Source: Bact-08 sp013335275 (lineage in GTDB: Bacteria > Bacteroidota > Bacteroidia > Bacteroidales > UBA932). From it: DNA of 64,000 nt. Below the pieces are notes generated by a model. That model ran no database searches. It was not told where the DNA came from and saw only the letters and a program-made list of their open reading frames with translations. The DNA lies in the NCBI GenBank assembly GCA_963677675.1, contig OY782180.1, positions 1,550,001-1,614,000 of the forward strand. The letters run 5' to 3'. How positions within the stretch are numbered: the first letter of the stretch is position 1; every line of letters begins with the position of its first letter. Made by a program: the position numbers and the translations under genes. Positions 51,339 through 61,135 of this stretch are shown here, one piece after another.

Positions 51339-52610
51339 TTATTTCGAGTTGATTGCTTCAACAGGATTGAGGTTGGCAGCAGTGTATGCAGGAAGAAGGC
51401 CGGCAACAATTCCTATTATCGAGGAGATAAACAAGCCCCTGAATACATTGTAGCCAGTAAGCTCCATTGGGAACGACTCGTTCCCGTGCAGAGCAAGAAC
51501 CACCCCCAGAACCATCAGAATACCAATTGCTCCGCCTGCAAGCGCAAGTGCAGCAGCCTCGGCAAGAAACTGGGTGAGGATAATATATTTTTTGGCGCCA
51601 AGAGCTTTCTGGATACCAATAAGGTTTGTACGTTCCTTTACAGAAACGAACATAATGTTGGCTATACCAAATCCGCCAATCAATATTGAAAAACCTCCGA
51701 TAATCCATCCTGCCAGATTTATACCGCTGAAAATCGCCTTTGTCTGACTGAGCAGAAAGGTCATTTCGTTAAGAGCAAAGTTGTCGTTTTGTTTTGGCTT
51801 GAGCCTTCTTATTGAGCGAAGCAACTGCCTCATCTCCTGAATAGACTCGTCTCTGTCTACGCCATCAATTGGTTTTATGCAAATCATACTTTCTGTCCGC
51901 TTCACGTTCATTATTGTTGAGGCGAATGTATAAGAGATTAGTATTGAATTGTCTGTATCAAAAATGTTTACAATACTCTCCCCGGCTTTTTTCTGCACGC
52001 CGATAACCCGGGCATTTGCGTTACCCACTTTGATTACTTTGTTGATTGGGTTCTCGAAACCGAAAAGGGCATTAGCCACCTCGTTGCCAAGGATAACAAC
52101 CGGAGTAGACGATTGCGCCTCAAACTGAGAGAAGTAGCGCCCCCTGTCAATTTCGGTATTTGCAATTTCGCCCCACTCATAGGTAGCAGCAGTAATGAAT
52201 CCCGAATTAAAAGAAGCCCTTTTGTATGTAACGGTCCTATTTGTAAAAACAACAAAGGATGTAGCAGCAATTGTTTTGGACTGGGATTTAAGGAAAAGAT
52301 ACTCCTCGTATTTGGGCATCGGGCGGTTCATGTATTCCCACCACTTATACTCCTCTCCTTCCGGCGGAGCAAAAGGGAACTGCTGAACATAAACTGTATT
52401 TCCTCCAAAGCTGTTTAGCCCAGATTCAACATTCTTTTGCAAAGCACCCACAGCCGTAAAAACGGTTACAATTGAAAAGATTCCGATACTTACTCCAAAG
52501 AGAGAGAGAAATGTACGGAACTTGTCCCCTTTGAGGGATCCAAAGGCAAATCTGATACTTTCAAATATCAGTTTGATAATCATGGCTATTCTTCTGTAGA
52601 GTTTTATCAT
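51339..52610 (-). CDS. MacB-type ABC transporter permease (FtsX family)
   Basis: A 423-residue inner-membrane permease. One N-terminal membrane segment lies in FRTFLSLFGVSIGIFSIVTV, followed by a MacB-type periplasmic domain (YEWGEIANTEIDRGRYFSQF, TPVVILGNEVANALF). Three C-terminal segments form the FtsX domain, with FGIANIMFVSVKERTNLIGI and QKALGAKKYIILTQFLAEA. Such permeases handle efflux of lipoproteins, peptides or drugs. The matching ATPase gene is not adjacent. An ATG at 52583 is an alternative start. The gene lies 10 nt after mutS on the same strand. Confidence 0.92.
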   Translation of the reverse strand: MIKLYRRIAMIIKLIFESIRFAFGSLKGDKFRTFLSLFGVSIGIFSIVTVFTAVGALQKNVESGLNSFGGNTVYVQQFPFAPPEGEEYKWWEYMNRPMPKYEEYLFLKSQSKTIAATSFVVFTNRTVTYKRASFNSGFITAATYEWGEIANTEIDRGRYFSQFEAQSSTPVVILGNEVANALFGFENPINKVIKVGNANARVIGVQKKAGESIVNIFDTDNSILISYTFASTIMNVKRTESMICIKPIDGVDRDESIQEMRQLLRSIRRLKPKQNDNFALNEMTFLLSQTKAIFSGINLAGWIIGGFSILIGGFGIANIMFVSVKERTNLIGIQKALGAKKYIILTQFLAEAAALALAGGAIGILMVLGVVLALHGNESFPMELTGYNVFRGLFISSIIGIVAGLLPAYTAANLNPVEAINSK

Positions 52611-52620
52611 AATCTCTCTT

Positions 52621-55248
52621 TTATAATCCTGTTTTCTTCTTTAAACTTCTTAGCTTATCAAAAGCATCAAGCGGGGACATAGTGTTAATATCAATGTCTT
52701 TAAGCTCATCCCGTATACTTGCCAGCAAAGGGTCGTCCAGCTGAAAAAACGACAACTGCAAAGAGTCTTCGTTTAAAGTGACTCTTCTTTTTTTCGAGCC
52801 CTCTTTCTCTTTTGATTCCAGCTGCTTTAGCACTCTTTCCGCTCTCCTTACGACATCATGAGGCATCCCGGCCATTCTGGCAACGTGAATACCAAAGCTG
52901 TGCGCAACTCCACCAGGAGTGAGTTTCCGGAGAAAAATTACATTTTTGTCCACCTCTTTCACAGAGATGTGGAAGTTTTTAACCCTTGAAAAATGTTCTT
53001 CAAGATCGTTTAGTTCATGGTAGTGTGTTGCGAACAATGTCTTTGCCCTGAATTCCGGATGTTCGTGTATGTACTCGACTATTGCCCAGGCAATGGACAT
53101 GCCGTCATAGGTACTTGTTCCCCGGCCGATTTCATCAAGCAATATGAGAGACCTTTGTGACAGATTGTGCAAAATTGTTGCAGTCTCGAGCATCTCAACC
53201 ATAAAGGTAGACTCTCCGCGGGAAATGTTGTCCGAAGCACCCACGCGGGTGAATACCTTATCTACAATTCCAATTTTTGCCGATGCTGCCGGAACGAAGC
53301 TTCCGGCCTGCGCAAGGATAACGATAAGAGCCGTTTGCCGGAGCAATGCGCTCTTACCTGACATGTTTGGCCCGGTGAGAATGATTATCTGCTGACTATC
53401 AGAGTCTAAGAACAAATCGTTGGCTATATACTCCTCGCCCGGAGGCATTAGTGTTTCTATCACCGGATGGCGCCCAGCCTCTATAACTATTGTGTTACTA
53501 TCATTGATTACAGGCCTGTTATAATTATTTTGCTTAGCCAATTGCGAAAATCCAGTAAGTAGGTCCAAACGAGCTATAATCGAAGCATTTAATAAAATAA
53601 CAGATATGTTTTTTTGTATGACTGCCACAGTGTTGGCGAATATGGACTGTTCGAGAGCAATTATCTTTTCTTCGGCACCAAGTATCTTTTCTTCATACTC
53701 TTTTAGCTCCTGAGTGATGTATCTTTCTGCGCTAACAAGGGTCTGTTTGCGTATCCACTCCTCCGGAACCTTATCCTTATGGGTGTTCCTTACCTCGAGG
53801 TAATATCCGAAAACATTGTTGTAGCTTATTTTTAACGAAGAGATTCCGGTTCTTTCTGTCTCCCTCTCTTCCATCTCCCTAAGAAACTCTTTCCCGTGGT
53901 GCGATATTTTTCTTAGCTCGTCCAGTTCTGAGTTTATGCCGGGGCAGATGATGTCCCCTTTTCCAAACTGATTTGCAGGTTCCGGCAGAATCTCCCGGTT
54001 TAGCAGTTCAATAAGCGGAGCGCAATTGTCAAGGCCGGAGGCCAGCCCGGTTATGTCGGAGGCTTCGGATTCCGGGCCTCCTGCTGCAACATCGGCACAA
54101 ATCTGTTTGATGGGAGCAATTTGTTCCAGCCCTCTTTTAAGCTGAACAACTTCCCTTGGAGATATTTTTCCTGCAGCGGCCTTTGATATTATTCTTTCCA
54201 GGTCGCCTATGTCCGAAAGGTGTTCTCTGAGCTTTTCCCGGTTATCGTTATCTTTATAAAGAATATCGACAATATTGTGACGGGTGTTGAGCTCTTTTAT
54301 ACTTTTGACAGGCATGGCAATCCAGTTGCGAAGCAGCCTTCCGCCCATTGGGGAAGAGGTTTTGTCAATTACCTTAATCAGAGATGCTCCCTCATCGGCA
54401 TAGCTTCCAAAAATTTCAAGATTGCGGAATGTAAATTTATCAATCCAAACGTACTCTTCTTCGTCAATTCGCGAGATAGAGCAGAGGTGCCCAAGGGAGT
54501 CGTGGCGCGTGAGATCCAGGTAGGAAAGAATTGCTCCGGCAGCAGTTACGGCCAAAGGCATGCTCTCTATTCCAAAACCTTTTAAAGAGGCGACATTAAA
54601 GTGGCTGATGAGCTTTTCGCGGGCAGAGTCGTAAACGAATGCCCATTCGTCCATTGCCGATACGTAAATGTCTTTTCCAAACCGCTCTTCAAACCCGCGC
54701 TGATAGCTCTTTTGCACAAGGACCTCTTTTGGGGCGAAGCTTGCAAGAAGAAGTTCGATATAGTTGAGTGTCCCGGATGCGACACGGAAAGCACCGGTAG
54801 AGATATCCAAAAATGCAATACCAGCCATGTCCCTGTCGAAATGGACCGAGGCAAGGTAGTTGTTTTCTTTGTTGTTGAGTAGTTGTTCGTTATATGCGAC
54901 TCCGGGAGTCACGAGCTCGGTAATGCCCCGTTTTACTATCTTTTTCGTTAGTTTGGGATCTTCGAGCTGGTCGCAAATTGCAACCTTGTATCCGGCCCTC
55001 ACAAGTTTAGGCAGATAGGTATCGATTGAATGGTGCGGAAACCCGGCAAGTTCTATATGCTGGGCTGCACCATTTGCCCTGCGGGTGAGCACAATGCCTA
55101 ATACTTTTGAAGCAATAATGGCGTCCTCGCTAAATGTCTCATAGAAGTCACCAACACGAAAGAGAAGAATAGCGTCGGGATATTTGGCCTTGATTGCCAA
55201 ATATTGCTTCATCAGTGGTGTTTCTACTATGATTTTGTCGCCCTTCAT
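52621..55248 (-). CDS. mutS: DNA mismatch repair protein MutS
   Basis: An 875-residue mismatch sensor. I choose ATG 55248 (MKGDKIIVETPLMKQYLAIK), which matches the usual N-terminus; further ATGs at 55266 and 55305 are possible. LLFRVGDFYETF holds the mismatch-recognising Phe-x-Glu. The connector, lever (about 270-560) and clamp regions follow. The ATPase has Walker A ILTGPNMSGKSALLRQT, Walker B LILLDEIGRGTSTYDGMSIA and ATHYHELNDL. The HTH-like C-terminus is GVAHSFGIHVARMAGMPHDV. It starts a two-gene unit with the ABC permease. Confidence 0.96.
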   Translation of the reverse strand: MKGDKIIVETPLMKQYLAIKAKYPDAILLFRVGDFYETFSEDAIIASKVLGIVLTRRANGAAQHIELAGFPHHSIDTYLPKLVRAGYKVAICDQLEDPKLTKKIVKRGITELVTPGVAYNEQLLNNKENNYLASVHFDRDMAGIAFLDISTGAFRVASGTLNYIELLLASFAPKEVLVQKSYQRGFEERFGKDIYVSAMDEWAFVYDSAREKLISHFNVASLKGFGIESMPLAVTAAGAILSYLDLTRHDSLGHLCSISRIDEEEYVWIDKFTFRNLEIFGSYADEGASLIKVIDKTSSPMGGRLLRNWIAMPVKSIKELNTRHNIVDILYKDNDNREKLREHLSDIGDLERIISKAAAGKISPREVVQLKRGLEQIAPIKQICADVAAGGPESEASDITGLASGLDNCAPLIELLNREILPEPANQFGKGDIICPGINSELDELRKISHHGKEFLREMEERETERTGISSLKISYNNVFGYYLEVRNTHKDKVPEEWIRKQTLVSAERYITQELKEYEEKILGAEEKIIALEQSIFANTVAVIQKNISVILLNASIIARLDLLTGFSQLAKQNNYNRPVINDSNTIVIEAGRHPVIETLMPPGEEYIANDLFLDSDSQQIIILTGPNMSGKSALLRQTALIVILAQAGSFVPAASAKIGIVDKVFTRVGASDNISRGESTFMVEMLETATILHNLSQRSLILLDEIGRGTSTYDGMSIAWAIVEYIHEHPEFRAKTLFATHYHELNDLEEHFSRVKNFHISVKEVDKNVIFLRKLTPGGVAHSFGIHVARMAGMPHDVVRRAERVLKQLESKEKEGSKKRRVTLNEDSLQLSFFQLDDPLLASIRDELKDIDINTMSPLDAFDKLRSLKKKTGL

Positions 55249-55253
55249 TCTTA

Positions 55254-55261
55254 CAAAAATA
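55254..55261 (-). promoter_or_regulatory. -7 promoter element of mutS (TATTTTTG)
   Basis: On the minus strand TATTTTTG fits TAnnTTTG and ends 5 nt before the chosen mutS ATG. It supports the shorter start and suggests a leaderless message. Confidence 0.45.
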
Positions 55262-55283
55262 GACATATTTTGTTTCAAATCTC

Positions 55284-55291
55284 TATCTTTG
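55284..55291 (+). promoter_or_regulatory. -7 promoter element of the serine hydrolase gene (TATCTTTG)
   Basis: TATCTTTG fits TAnnTTTG and lies 28 nt before the ATG at 55320, in the short divergent gap with mutS. Confidence 0.5.
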
Positions 55292-55319
55292 TAGAATATC
55301 CCCAAAAATTAAAGCCACT

Positions 55320-56516
55320 ATGAAAAATTACCCGAAAACAAGGCAGATTATTATGCTGCTTTTTGCTTTTATTGTTACAACAACAGCCTGGAGCCAACAG
55401 ACAAAAGAAGAGAGAGCGCAGAAGGAAATTGCCGGCATAATGGAAAAGACTAAATCAGTTGGCCTTTCCGTTGCAGTGGTAAAAGATGGCAAAATAATTT
55501 ACAACCAGTCTTTTGGCAAGAAGAATATAGAAAGCGGTACCAATGTAGCCAACGACGATCTTTTCCGGATTGCCTCAATATCAAAGTCTTTTACAGCAAC
55601 CGCATTAATGACGCTGTTGGATAAAAAGAAAATAAAACTTGACGAGGATGTGAGCAATTTAGTAGGTTTTCGTGTAAGAAATCCTAAGTTTCCCGATGTG
55701 AAAATTACTGTTAAAATGCTTCTTTCGCATACTTCCAGCCTCAATGATTCAGAAGGTTATTTTAGCCTGGACGTAATGAATTCAGACAAAAACAAGAATT
55801 TTGCAAATTGCTACAACAATTATGCTCCGGGAACCTCTTATGAATACTGCAACCTTGGGTTTAACACAATAGGAGCAATCGTTGAAAAGCTTTCGGGAGA
55901 AAGGTTTGACAACTATGTAAGAAGGGTTGTTCTTAAACCGCTTGGGCTTAATGCCGGGTTTAATGTAGATTCACTTGATTCTAAAAAATTCGTTACCCTT
56001 TACAACTATGAACCTTTAGATACAACCAAAGGCTCTCCTAATATTTTTCGCGAACAGCCGTCGGCATACGTGAGCCGTGCAAAAGAAATATCATCAGGTT
56101 ACAAAATGGGAGTAAGTACGCCGCTTTTCTCTTCTACAGGCGGAATGAAAATATCTGCAAACGGACTTGCCAGATATATGATGATGCACATGAATTACGG
56201 AAAGGACCCGATGTCGGGAAAAAGAATCATTTCCAAAAAGAGCTCAAAGCTTATGCAGGCACCGGTAATTGAAACCTCTCCGGGCGAAACATACGGAATG
56301 TCATTAAGGCAGTCAACCAAACTGATTCCGGGAGAGATAATGACAGGGCATACAGGATCGGCATACGGCCTTTACAGTGCAATGTTTTTTCAGCCCGAAA
56401 AAGGCTTTGGAATCGTAATGATGACAAATGGATGTCAGCCGGTTTATAAAGACGGGTTTGTGACTATTCAGCTGGAAACCATCAGAGCGCTTTATAATAT
56501 TTTTATTGCAGAGTAA
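55320..56516 (+). CDS. Exported beta-lactamase-family (class C-like) serine hydrolase
   Basis: A 398-residue exported protein with a signal peptide (IIMLLFAFIVTTTAWSQ). The penicillin-binding fold shows the SxxK motif as ASISKSF, the YxN motif as YEYCNLGFN, and the third motif as GHTGSAYG. VAVVKDGKIIYNQSFG is the opening strand of the family. It could be an esterase, a D,D-peptidase or a lactamase; no further choice is possible from sequence. It is divergent from mutS and 26 nt before the glycosyltransferase gene. Confidence 0.9.
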   Translation: MKNYPKTRQIIMLLFAFIVTTTAWSQQTKEERAQKEIAGIMEKTKSVGLSVAVVKDGKIIYNQSFGKKNIESGTNVANDDLFRIASISKSFTATALMTLLDKKKIKLDEDVSNLVGFRVRNPKFPDVKITVKMLLSHTSSLNDSEGYFSLDVMNSDKNKNFANCYNNYAPGTSYEYCNLGFNTIGAIVEKLSGERFDNYVRRVVLKPLGLNAGFNVDSLDSKKFVTLYNYEPLDTTKGSPNIFREQPSAYVSRAKEISSGYKMGVSTPLFSSTGGMKISANGLARYMMMHMNYGKDPMSGKRIISKKSSKLMQAPVIETSPGETYGMSLRQSTKLIPGEIMTGHTGSAYGLYSAMFFQPEKGFGIVMMTNGCQPVYKDGFVTIQLETIRALYNIFIAE

Positions 56517-56542
56517 GGTATATTTGCAAGGACAAAAAGCAG

Positions 56543-57892
56543 ATGAAAAGAGTTCTCATAATTACATATTACTGGCCCCCTGCGGGAGGTTCCGGTGTTC
56601 AGAGATGGCTAAAATTTGTCAAATACCTGCGGGAATTTGGCTATGAGCCAGTTGTCTACACCCCGGAAAGTCCGGAGTTTATGGCAATAGACGAGACTCT
56701 TGCAAAAGAAATTCCTCAGGGTGTCGAGGTTGTCAAAAAAGAGATATTAGAACCCTATTCAATCTATAAAATACTAACCGGGAAGAGAGGGAAAGCTCTT
56801 AAGCCCGGCTTTATAAACACAGGCGGGTCGGGAGCGAAAGCCGTTCCTTTCAGGGAGAAACTGTCGCTCTTTATCCGGAGCAATATGTTTATACCGGATC
56901 CAAAAACCTTCTGGATTTGTCCATCGGCAAGGTTCCTCAAAAAATACCTCAAGGAAAATCCTGTTGAGGCAATTATCAGCACCGGACCGCCGCACTCGAT
57001 GCACCTCATTGCAAAGAAAGTTTCCAGAGCCACGGGAATTCCGTGGATAGCAGATTTCCGCGACCCGTGGACAAAGATGTACACCTTCAAATACATGAGG
57101 TACTCGGCTCCTGTTATTGCAATTCACAAAATTCTTGAGAAAAGCGTGGTGGAAAGTGCAGGTGCAATAGTGACGGTTACCGGAACAATAGGAAGAGAGC
57201 TTCGTGCATTACGGAAAAACGAATTGAAAGGGGCTGAGGCTGCAACGGATATGGGTGTTCATATCATAACCAACGGGTTCGACAATGCCGACTTTTCTAC
57301 TGAAAACGTACCTCTGGAAAACTCTTTTACCCTCACATATACAGGCCTTTTCGTAAGAACCCAGAATCCTGCTGAACTTTGGAAAGTGCTGGCAGAGAGA
57401 ATCCGTAACAACTCTGTATTTGCAAAGGACCTAAAAATAAGGCTCATTGGCCATACAGACGGCGCCATCCTTGAAGACATTGAAAGCAACGGATTGGGCG
57501 GAAATCTGGAAATAATGGATTACATGCCGCATACCGAAGTAATCAACTGGCAAAGGGGTGCTCAGATACTTTTGCTTTCGGGGGGAATGGAGCCGGAGTC
57601 CAAAGGGATATTAACCGGCAAATTCTTTGAATATCTTGCTGCCCGCAGGCCGATACTTGGTTTTGGACCTAAGGGCGGAGACATGGACATTGCACTTGAG
57701 GAGTGCGAGGCCGGAAAGATGTTTGACTATGACAACAAGGCGGATATTGCCGAATGGATAGACCGCCGGTATGAAGAATACAAAGGGACAGGGATTCCGC
57801 CTGTTTCCGGGAAAATTGAGAAATACTCGCGCCGGGAACTTACTGCCAGGCTTGCGGGAGTCCTAAATGAAATAACAGAGAGAAAAATTTGA
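56543..57892 (+). CDS. Glycosyltransferase (GT4-like)
   Basis: A 449-residue GT-B-fold enzyme. RVLIITYYWPPAGGSGVQRW is the typical N-terminal motif of the GT4-like subfamily. The acceptor domain includes TGPPHSMHLIAKKVSRATGI and WIADFRDPWTKMYTF. The donor-binding domain has FTLTYTGLFVRTQNPAELWK and TGKFFEYLAARRPILGFGPK (with the Glu of the E-x7-E type). The sugar and acceptor are not known. It is followed by the YfhO-like gene after 4 nt, so a shared role in cell-surface glycan or glycolipid assembly is plausible. Confidence 0.9.
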   Translation: MKRVLIITYYWPPAGGSGVQRWLKFVKYLREFGYEPVVYTPESPEFMAIDETLAKEIPQGVEVVKKEILEPYSIYKILTGKRGKALKPGFINTGGSGAKAVPFREKLSLFIRSNMFIPDPKTFWICPSARFLKKYLKENPVEAIISTGPPHSMHLIAKKVSRATGIPWIADFRDPWTKMYTFKYMRYSAPVIAIHKILEKSVVESAGAIVTVTGTIGRELRALRKNELKGAEAATDMGVHIITNGFDNADFSTENVPLENSFTLTYTGLFVRTQNPAELWKVLAERIRNNSVFAKDLKIRLIGHTDGAILEDIESNGLGGNLEIMDYMPHTEVINWQRGAQILLLSGGMEPESKGILTGKFFEYLAARRPILGFGPKGGDMDIALEECEAGKMFDYDNKADIAEWIDRRYEEYKGTGIPPVSGKIEKYSRRELTARLAGVLNEITERKI

Positions 57893-57896
57893 GATT

Positions 57897-60431
57897 ATGA
57901 TTAATTACAAAAAGATTCTGCCATATCTTATTGCAATACTATCGTTTATAGTTATTGCATATATGTTTACCCCTCAGGTATTTTCCGGGAAGGTGGTAAA
58001 TCAGAGCGATATCGCTTCGTGGAGGGGAATGGCAAACGAAATTATTTCTTACAACGAAGCAAACCCGGATAAGGACCCTGCGCTTTGGACAAATTCAATG
58101 TTTTCGGGGATGCCTGCCACAACAATTTCTGTGGTTTACGACGGAGACTTCACAGACTACCTCTATAAAATTCTCTTTGTAGGGCAACGCCCGCCAAGCT
58201 ATCTGCTCATCAGCCTCATTGGTTCCTTCTTGCTTTTCCTTGCATTTGGAGTGAATGTGTGGCTGTCGCTAATTGGAGCAATAGCAATCTCTTTCTGTTC
58301 GTACAACATGCAGCTTATTCAGGTGGGCCACAACTCAAAAATGGTGGCAATAGCCTTTATGCCGTGGGTTTTGGCGGCTGTCGTATATGCCTATCGGAAA
58401 AAAGCTCTGCTTGGGGCTTTGCTATTTGCATTTGCCCTCAGCTTCCAGATTAAGGCAAACCACCCCCAGATTACATACTATCTTGCAATAATCATTGCCG
58501 GCTATGCAATAGCCCTGCTTTACACATCAATTAAGGACAAATACTTCCTCCGGTTTTTAAGAACCTCGGTTTATCTTTTAATTGCCGGAGCAATTGGAAT
58601 AGCCACAAACATAAACCACCTCTGGCCAACATACGAGTATTCGAAATACACAATGAGGGGAGGATCGGAACTGGCAAAGGAAAAAGGAACAGAACAAAAG
58701 GGTCTCGAAATTGCCTATGCAACACAGTGGTCATACAGCCCGGGCGAAACTCCAAACCTTTTGATTCCCAATTACAACGGTGGTTCTTCGATGGGAGAGC
58801 TTTCTAAAAACTCGGAATCCTACAAGGTTCTTCAATCGGGCTTTCAGGGTGCCGAGCAGATAATAAAACAAATGCCTCTCTACTGGGGACCTCAGCCATT
58901 TACAGCCGGTCCAATGTATCTTGGTGCCATATCAATTTTCCTTTTCATTCTTGGGCTCATTTTGCTCAGAGGAGCCACTAAGTGGTGGATTGCGTCGGTG
59001 AGTTTGCTTGCGCTTCTGCTTTCGTGGGGGTCCAACTTTTTGCCGGTAACGGAATTCTTCTTCAACTATATTCCTCTTTACAACAAATTCCGGACTGTAT
59101 CAATGATTTTGGTGATTCTTCAGATAACCATACCGTTGCTTGCATTCCTCACTGTGGACAAACTTCTCAAGGGAGAGTACGACCAAAAGAAAGTGAAAAC
59201 AGGGCTCATTATCTCACTTGCAATAACTGCAGGATTCTCATTAATAATGGCAATTCTTCCGTCTTTGGCGGGTTCGTTTACAGGCGCTTCGGATACACAG
59301 TTGCCGGAACAGCTCAGAGGTGCATTGGTTCAGGACAGGCAATCTTTGCTCTCTGCGGATGCTTTCCGCTCTCTGGTATTTATTCTTCTTGCCGGGGCTG
59401 CGCTTTGGTTTACAATCATGGGCAAACTTAAGAAAGAGTATATGTTTGCAATTCTGGGTGTGCTCATTATTGCCGACATGTGGAGCGTGGACAAGAGATA
59501 TCTCAACGACTCACATTTTGTTAAGAACAGGGATTTTGAGCAACAATATTCAAAGAGGCCGGTAGATGAAATGATTCTTCAGGACAAAGACCCAAATTAC
59601 AGGGTTCTCGATTTGAGTATAAATACATTTAATGATGCTCATGTGAGCTATCACCACAAGACAATAGGAGGCTACAGTCCTGCAAAACTTCAGAGATATC
59701 AGGATTTGATTGACAACTATATTATTCCTGAAATGCAGCAGATTGGCAAGGATTTAACCGGTATAAAAACCATGGAAGAGGCGCAGGCCAGATTTGGAAA
59801 CTACCCTATCCTGAATATGCTGAACACCCGGTATATTGTTATCGGAGCCCAGAATCCTCCGCTTGTTAATAACAATGCTCTTGGAAACGGATGGTTTGTA
59901 AATGAGGTAAAGGTGGCAGGCAACGTTACAGAGGAGATTGCCGGAATAGGAGCCATGGATTTGTCCAGGAGTGCAGTTGTTTCAAAAGAGTTTGAGGCAG
60001 CGGTTGCTGGTATTCCTGCTACATCGGTGCCTGTCTCTTCGGATACTTTGATTGCGGCATCTCAAACTTCCCTTATCAAAGACACTGTTTCGTCACCGGC
60101 GGAATTCATTAAACTGACATATTACTCTCCAAACGAACTCACATACGAGTACACTGCCCAGACAGAAAAACTTGCTGTATTCAGCGAGGTTTACTATCCT
60201 AAAGGATGGACTGCGTATATAGACGGGCAGCCTGCCGAGATTATCAATGCCGACTTTATTCTGAGGGCACTTAAGGTTCCTGCTGGCTCGCATAAAGTTG
60301 AATTCAAATACAAGCCGGAGTCATTTACCAAGGGCGCAATGTATTCCAGAATTTCATCGGGATTGCTCATTTTACTGCTTTTGGCCGGAATCGGAGGCGA
60401 GATTTATAACAAGAGACGGGAGAAAGCATAG
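57897..60431 (+). CDS. YfhO-like multi-spanning membrane protein
   Basis: An 844-residue membrane protein. About 12 hydrophobic segments occur between residues 8 and 540, for example ILPYLIAILSFIVIAYMF, YLLISLIGSFLLFLAFGVNV and MYLGAISIFLFILGLILL. A large periplasmic part (about 545-810) follows, and one more membrane segment closes the protein (GLLILLLLAGIGGEIY). The layout and the C-terminal EVYYPKGWTAYIDGQPAEI segment match the YfhO/PF09586 family, thought to be GT-C-type enzymes that add sugars to wall or membrane glycans. It is probably co-transcribed with the glycosyltransferase. Confidence 0.88.
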   Translation: MINYKKILPYLIAILSFIVIAYMFTPQVFSGKVVNQSDIASWRGMANEIISYNEANPDKDPALWTNSMFSGMPATTISVVYDGDFTDYLYKILFVGQRPPSYLLISLIGSFLLFLAFGVNVWLSLIGAIAISFCSYNMQLIQVGHNSKMVAIAFMPWVLAAVVYAYRKKALLGALLFAFALSFQIKANHPQITYYLAIIIAGYAIALLYTSIKDKYFLRFLRTSVYLLIAGAIGIATNINHLWPTYEYSKYTMRGGSELAKEKGTEQKGLEIAYATQWSYSPGETPNLLIPNYNGGSSMGELSKNSESYKVLQSGFQGAEQIIKQMPLYWGPQPFTAGPMYLGAISIFLFILGLILLRGATKWWIASVSLLALLLSWGSNFLPVTEFFFNYIPLYNKFRTVSMILVILQITIPLLAFLTVDKLLKGEYDQKKVKTGLIISLAITAGFSLIMAILPSLAGSFTGASDTQLPEQLRGALVQDRQSLLSADAFRSLVFILLAGAALWFTIMGKLKKEYMFAILGVLIIADMWSVDKRYLNDSHFVKNRDFEQQYSKRPVDEMILQDKDPNYRVLDLSINTFNDAHVSYHHKTIGGYSPAKLQRYQDLIDNYIIPEMQQIGKDLTGIKTMEEAQARFGNYPILNMLNTRYIVIGAQNPPLVNNNALGNGWFVNEVKVAGNVTEEIAGIGAMDLSRSAVVSKEFEAAVAGIPATSVPVSSDTLIAASQTSLIKDTVSSPAEFIKLTYYSPNELTYEYTAQTEKLAVFSEVYYPKGWTAYIDGQPAEIINADFILRALKVPAGSHKVEFKYKPESFTKGAMYSRISSGLLILLLLAGIGGEIYNKRREKA

Positions 60432-60444
60432 TTTTCTGTAAGGT

Positions 60445-60473
60445 TCACGGTGACCTTGCGCGGTCAACCGTGA
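60445..60473 (+). terminator. GC-rich hairpin after the YfhO-like gene
   Basis: TCACGGTGACC (60445-60455) pairs with GGTC-ACCGTGA (60462-60473, one bulged A) over a 6-nt loop. There is no adjacent long T run, so termination is uncertain. Confidence 0.45.
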
Positions 60474-60478
60474 CCGAC

Positions 60479-60596
60479 CGTTTTTCCCCAGGGGAAATTT
60501 GTTAGATTGCACATAACCTGAGACTTATGTGTTTTATGGATTTTAGTTAATTTGTTGAATAACTGATATATGACAAATTTCCCCTGGGGAAAAACG
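60479..60596. repeat. 24-bp inverted repeat, each arm a palindrome
   Basis: Arms 60479-60502 and 60573-60596 are exact reverse complements 70 nt apart. Each arm contains the self-complementary core TTTCCCC-A/T-GGGGAAA, so it can form either two small hairpins or one large one. The enclosed 70 nt have no supported gene. A third similar sequence lies at 61612-61630. Confidence 0.85.
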
Positions 60597-60641
60597 CCGC
60601 TTTGGCAGGAAAATTGAGATACATACACAAAACGATATTCT

Positions 60642-61043
60642 TTGAACAAGTCTAAAATCATAAATGCAATTATTGCAGCGGTGCTTTGCTCGCTGCTGGT
60701 TGTGTTTATTGTACCTCAGAGGCAGGAAAGATCTGTTGCAAATGTGAACGGGGCGGGTACTCCAGAAAATTGTCAGTACAGCATTTCCGTGAATTCGCAA
60801 ATGTCCGCGCTGTCCCAGCAGGCTCAAAACGGAGGAGTTAACTTTGTTCAGCAGGCAAGGGCAGTTGGCGGGTCGGCATCAACAAACCTGCTCGCAAAAA
60901 TACGAGGTTATTCCATTATCAGAGAGAGACTTCTTTCTATGGATTTCATATCGGCCCCTCAGAATATTTTTGAATTACCCGGCTTTAACTTTTCTCCCAA
61001 CAAAAGATATTTTGTCTTTGCTCTCAGGGAGATAATCATTTAG
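60642..61043 (+). CDS. Hypothetical small membrane-anchored protein
   Basis: A 133-residue frame with a TTG start; no ATG is available before the membrane segment IINAIIAAVLCSLLVVFIV (about residues 6-24). The rest is periplasmic, rich in Ser, Gln and Asn, with no recognised motif; QSAQ-type spacing and PGFNFSPNKRYFVFALREI end the protein. Stops are absent over the whole frame, and the reading direction agrees with the YfhO-like gene upstream. Weak start evidence keeps confidence modest. Confidence 0.5.
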   Translation: MNKSKIINAIIAAVLCSLLVVFIVPQRQERSVANVNGAGTPENCQYSISVNSQMSALSQQAQNGGVNFVQQARAVGGSASTNLLAKIRGYSIIRERLLSMDFISAPQNIFELPGFNFSPNKRYFVFALREIII

Positions 61044-61135
61044 TTTTCTGATTATATAATTTTAACATTCAGCCATTTGTAATGCAAAAGGACTGGATGT
61101 GTTTTCCGTATTTATTATAATCAAAAACTATCATT

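Noticed and set aside
51358..51708. Cysteine-rich 116-codon minus-strand frame
   Set aside because: Out-of-frame shadow of the ABC permease gene on the same strand.
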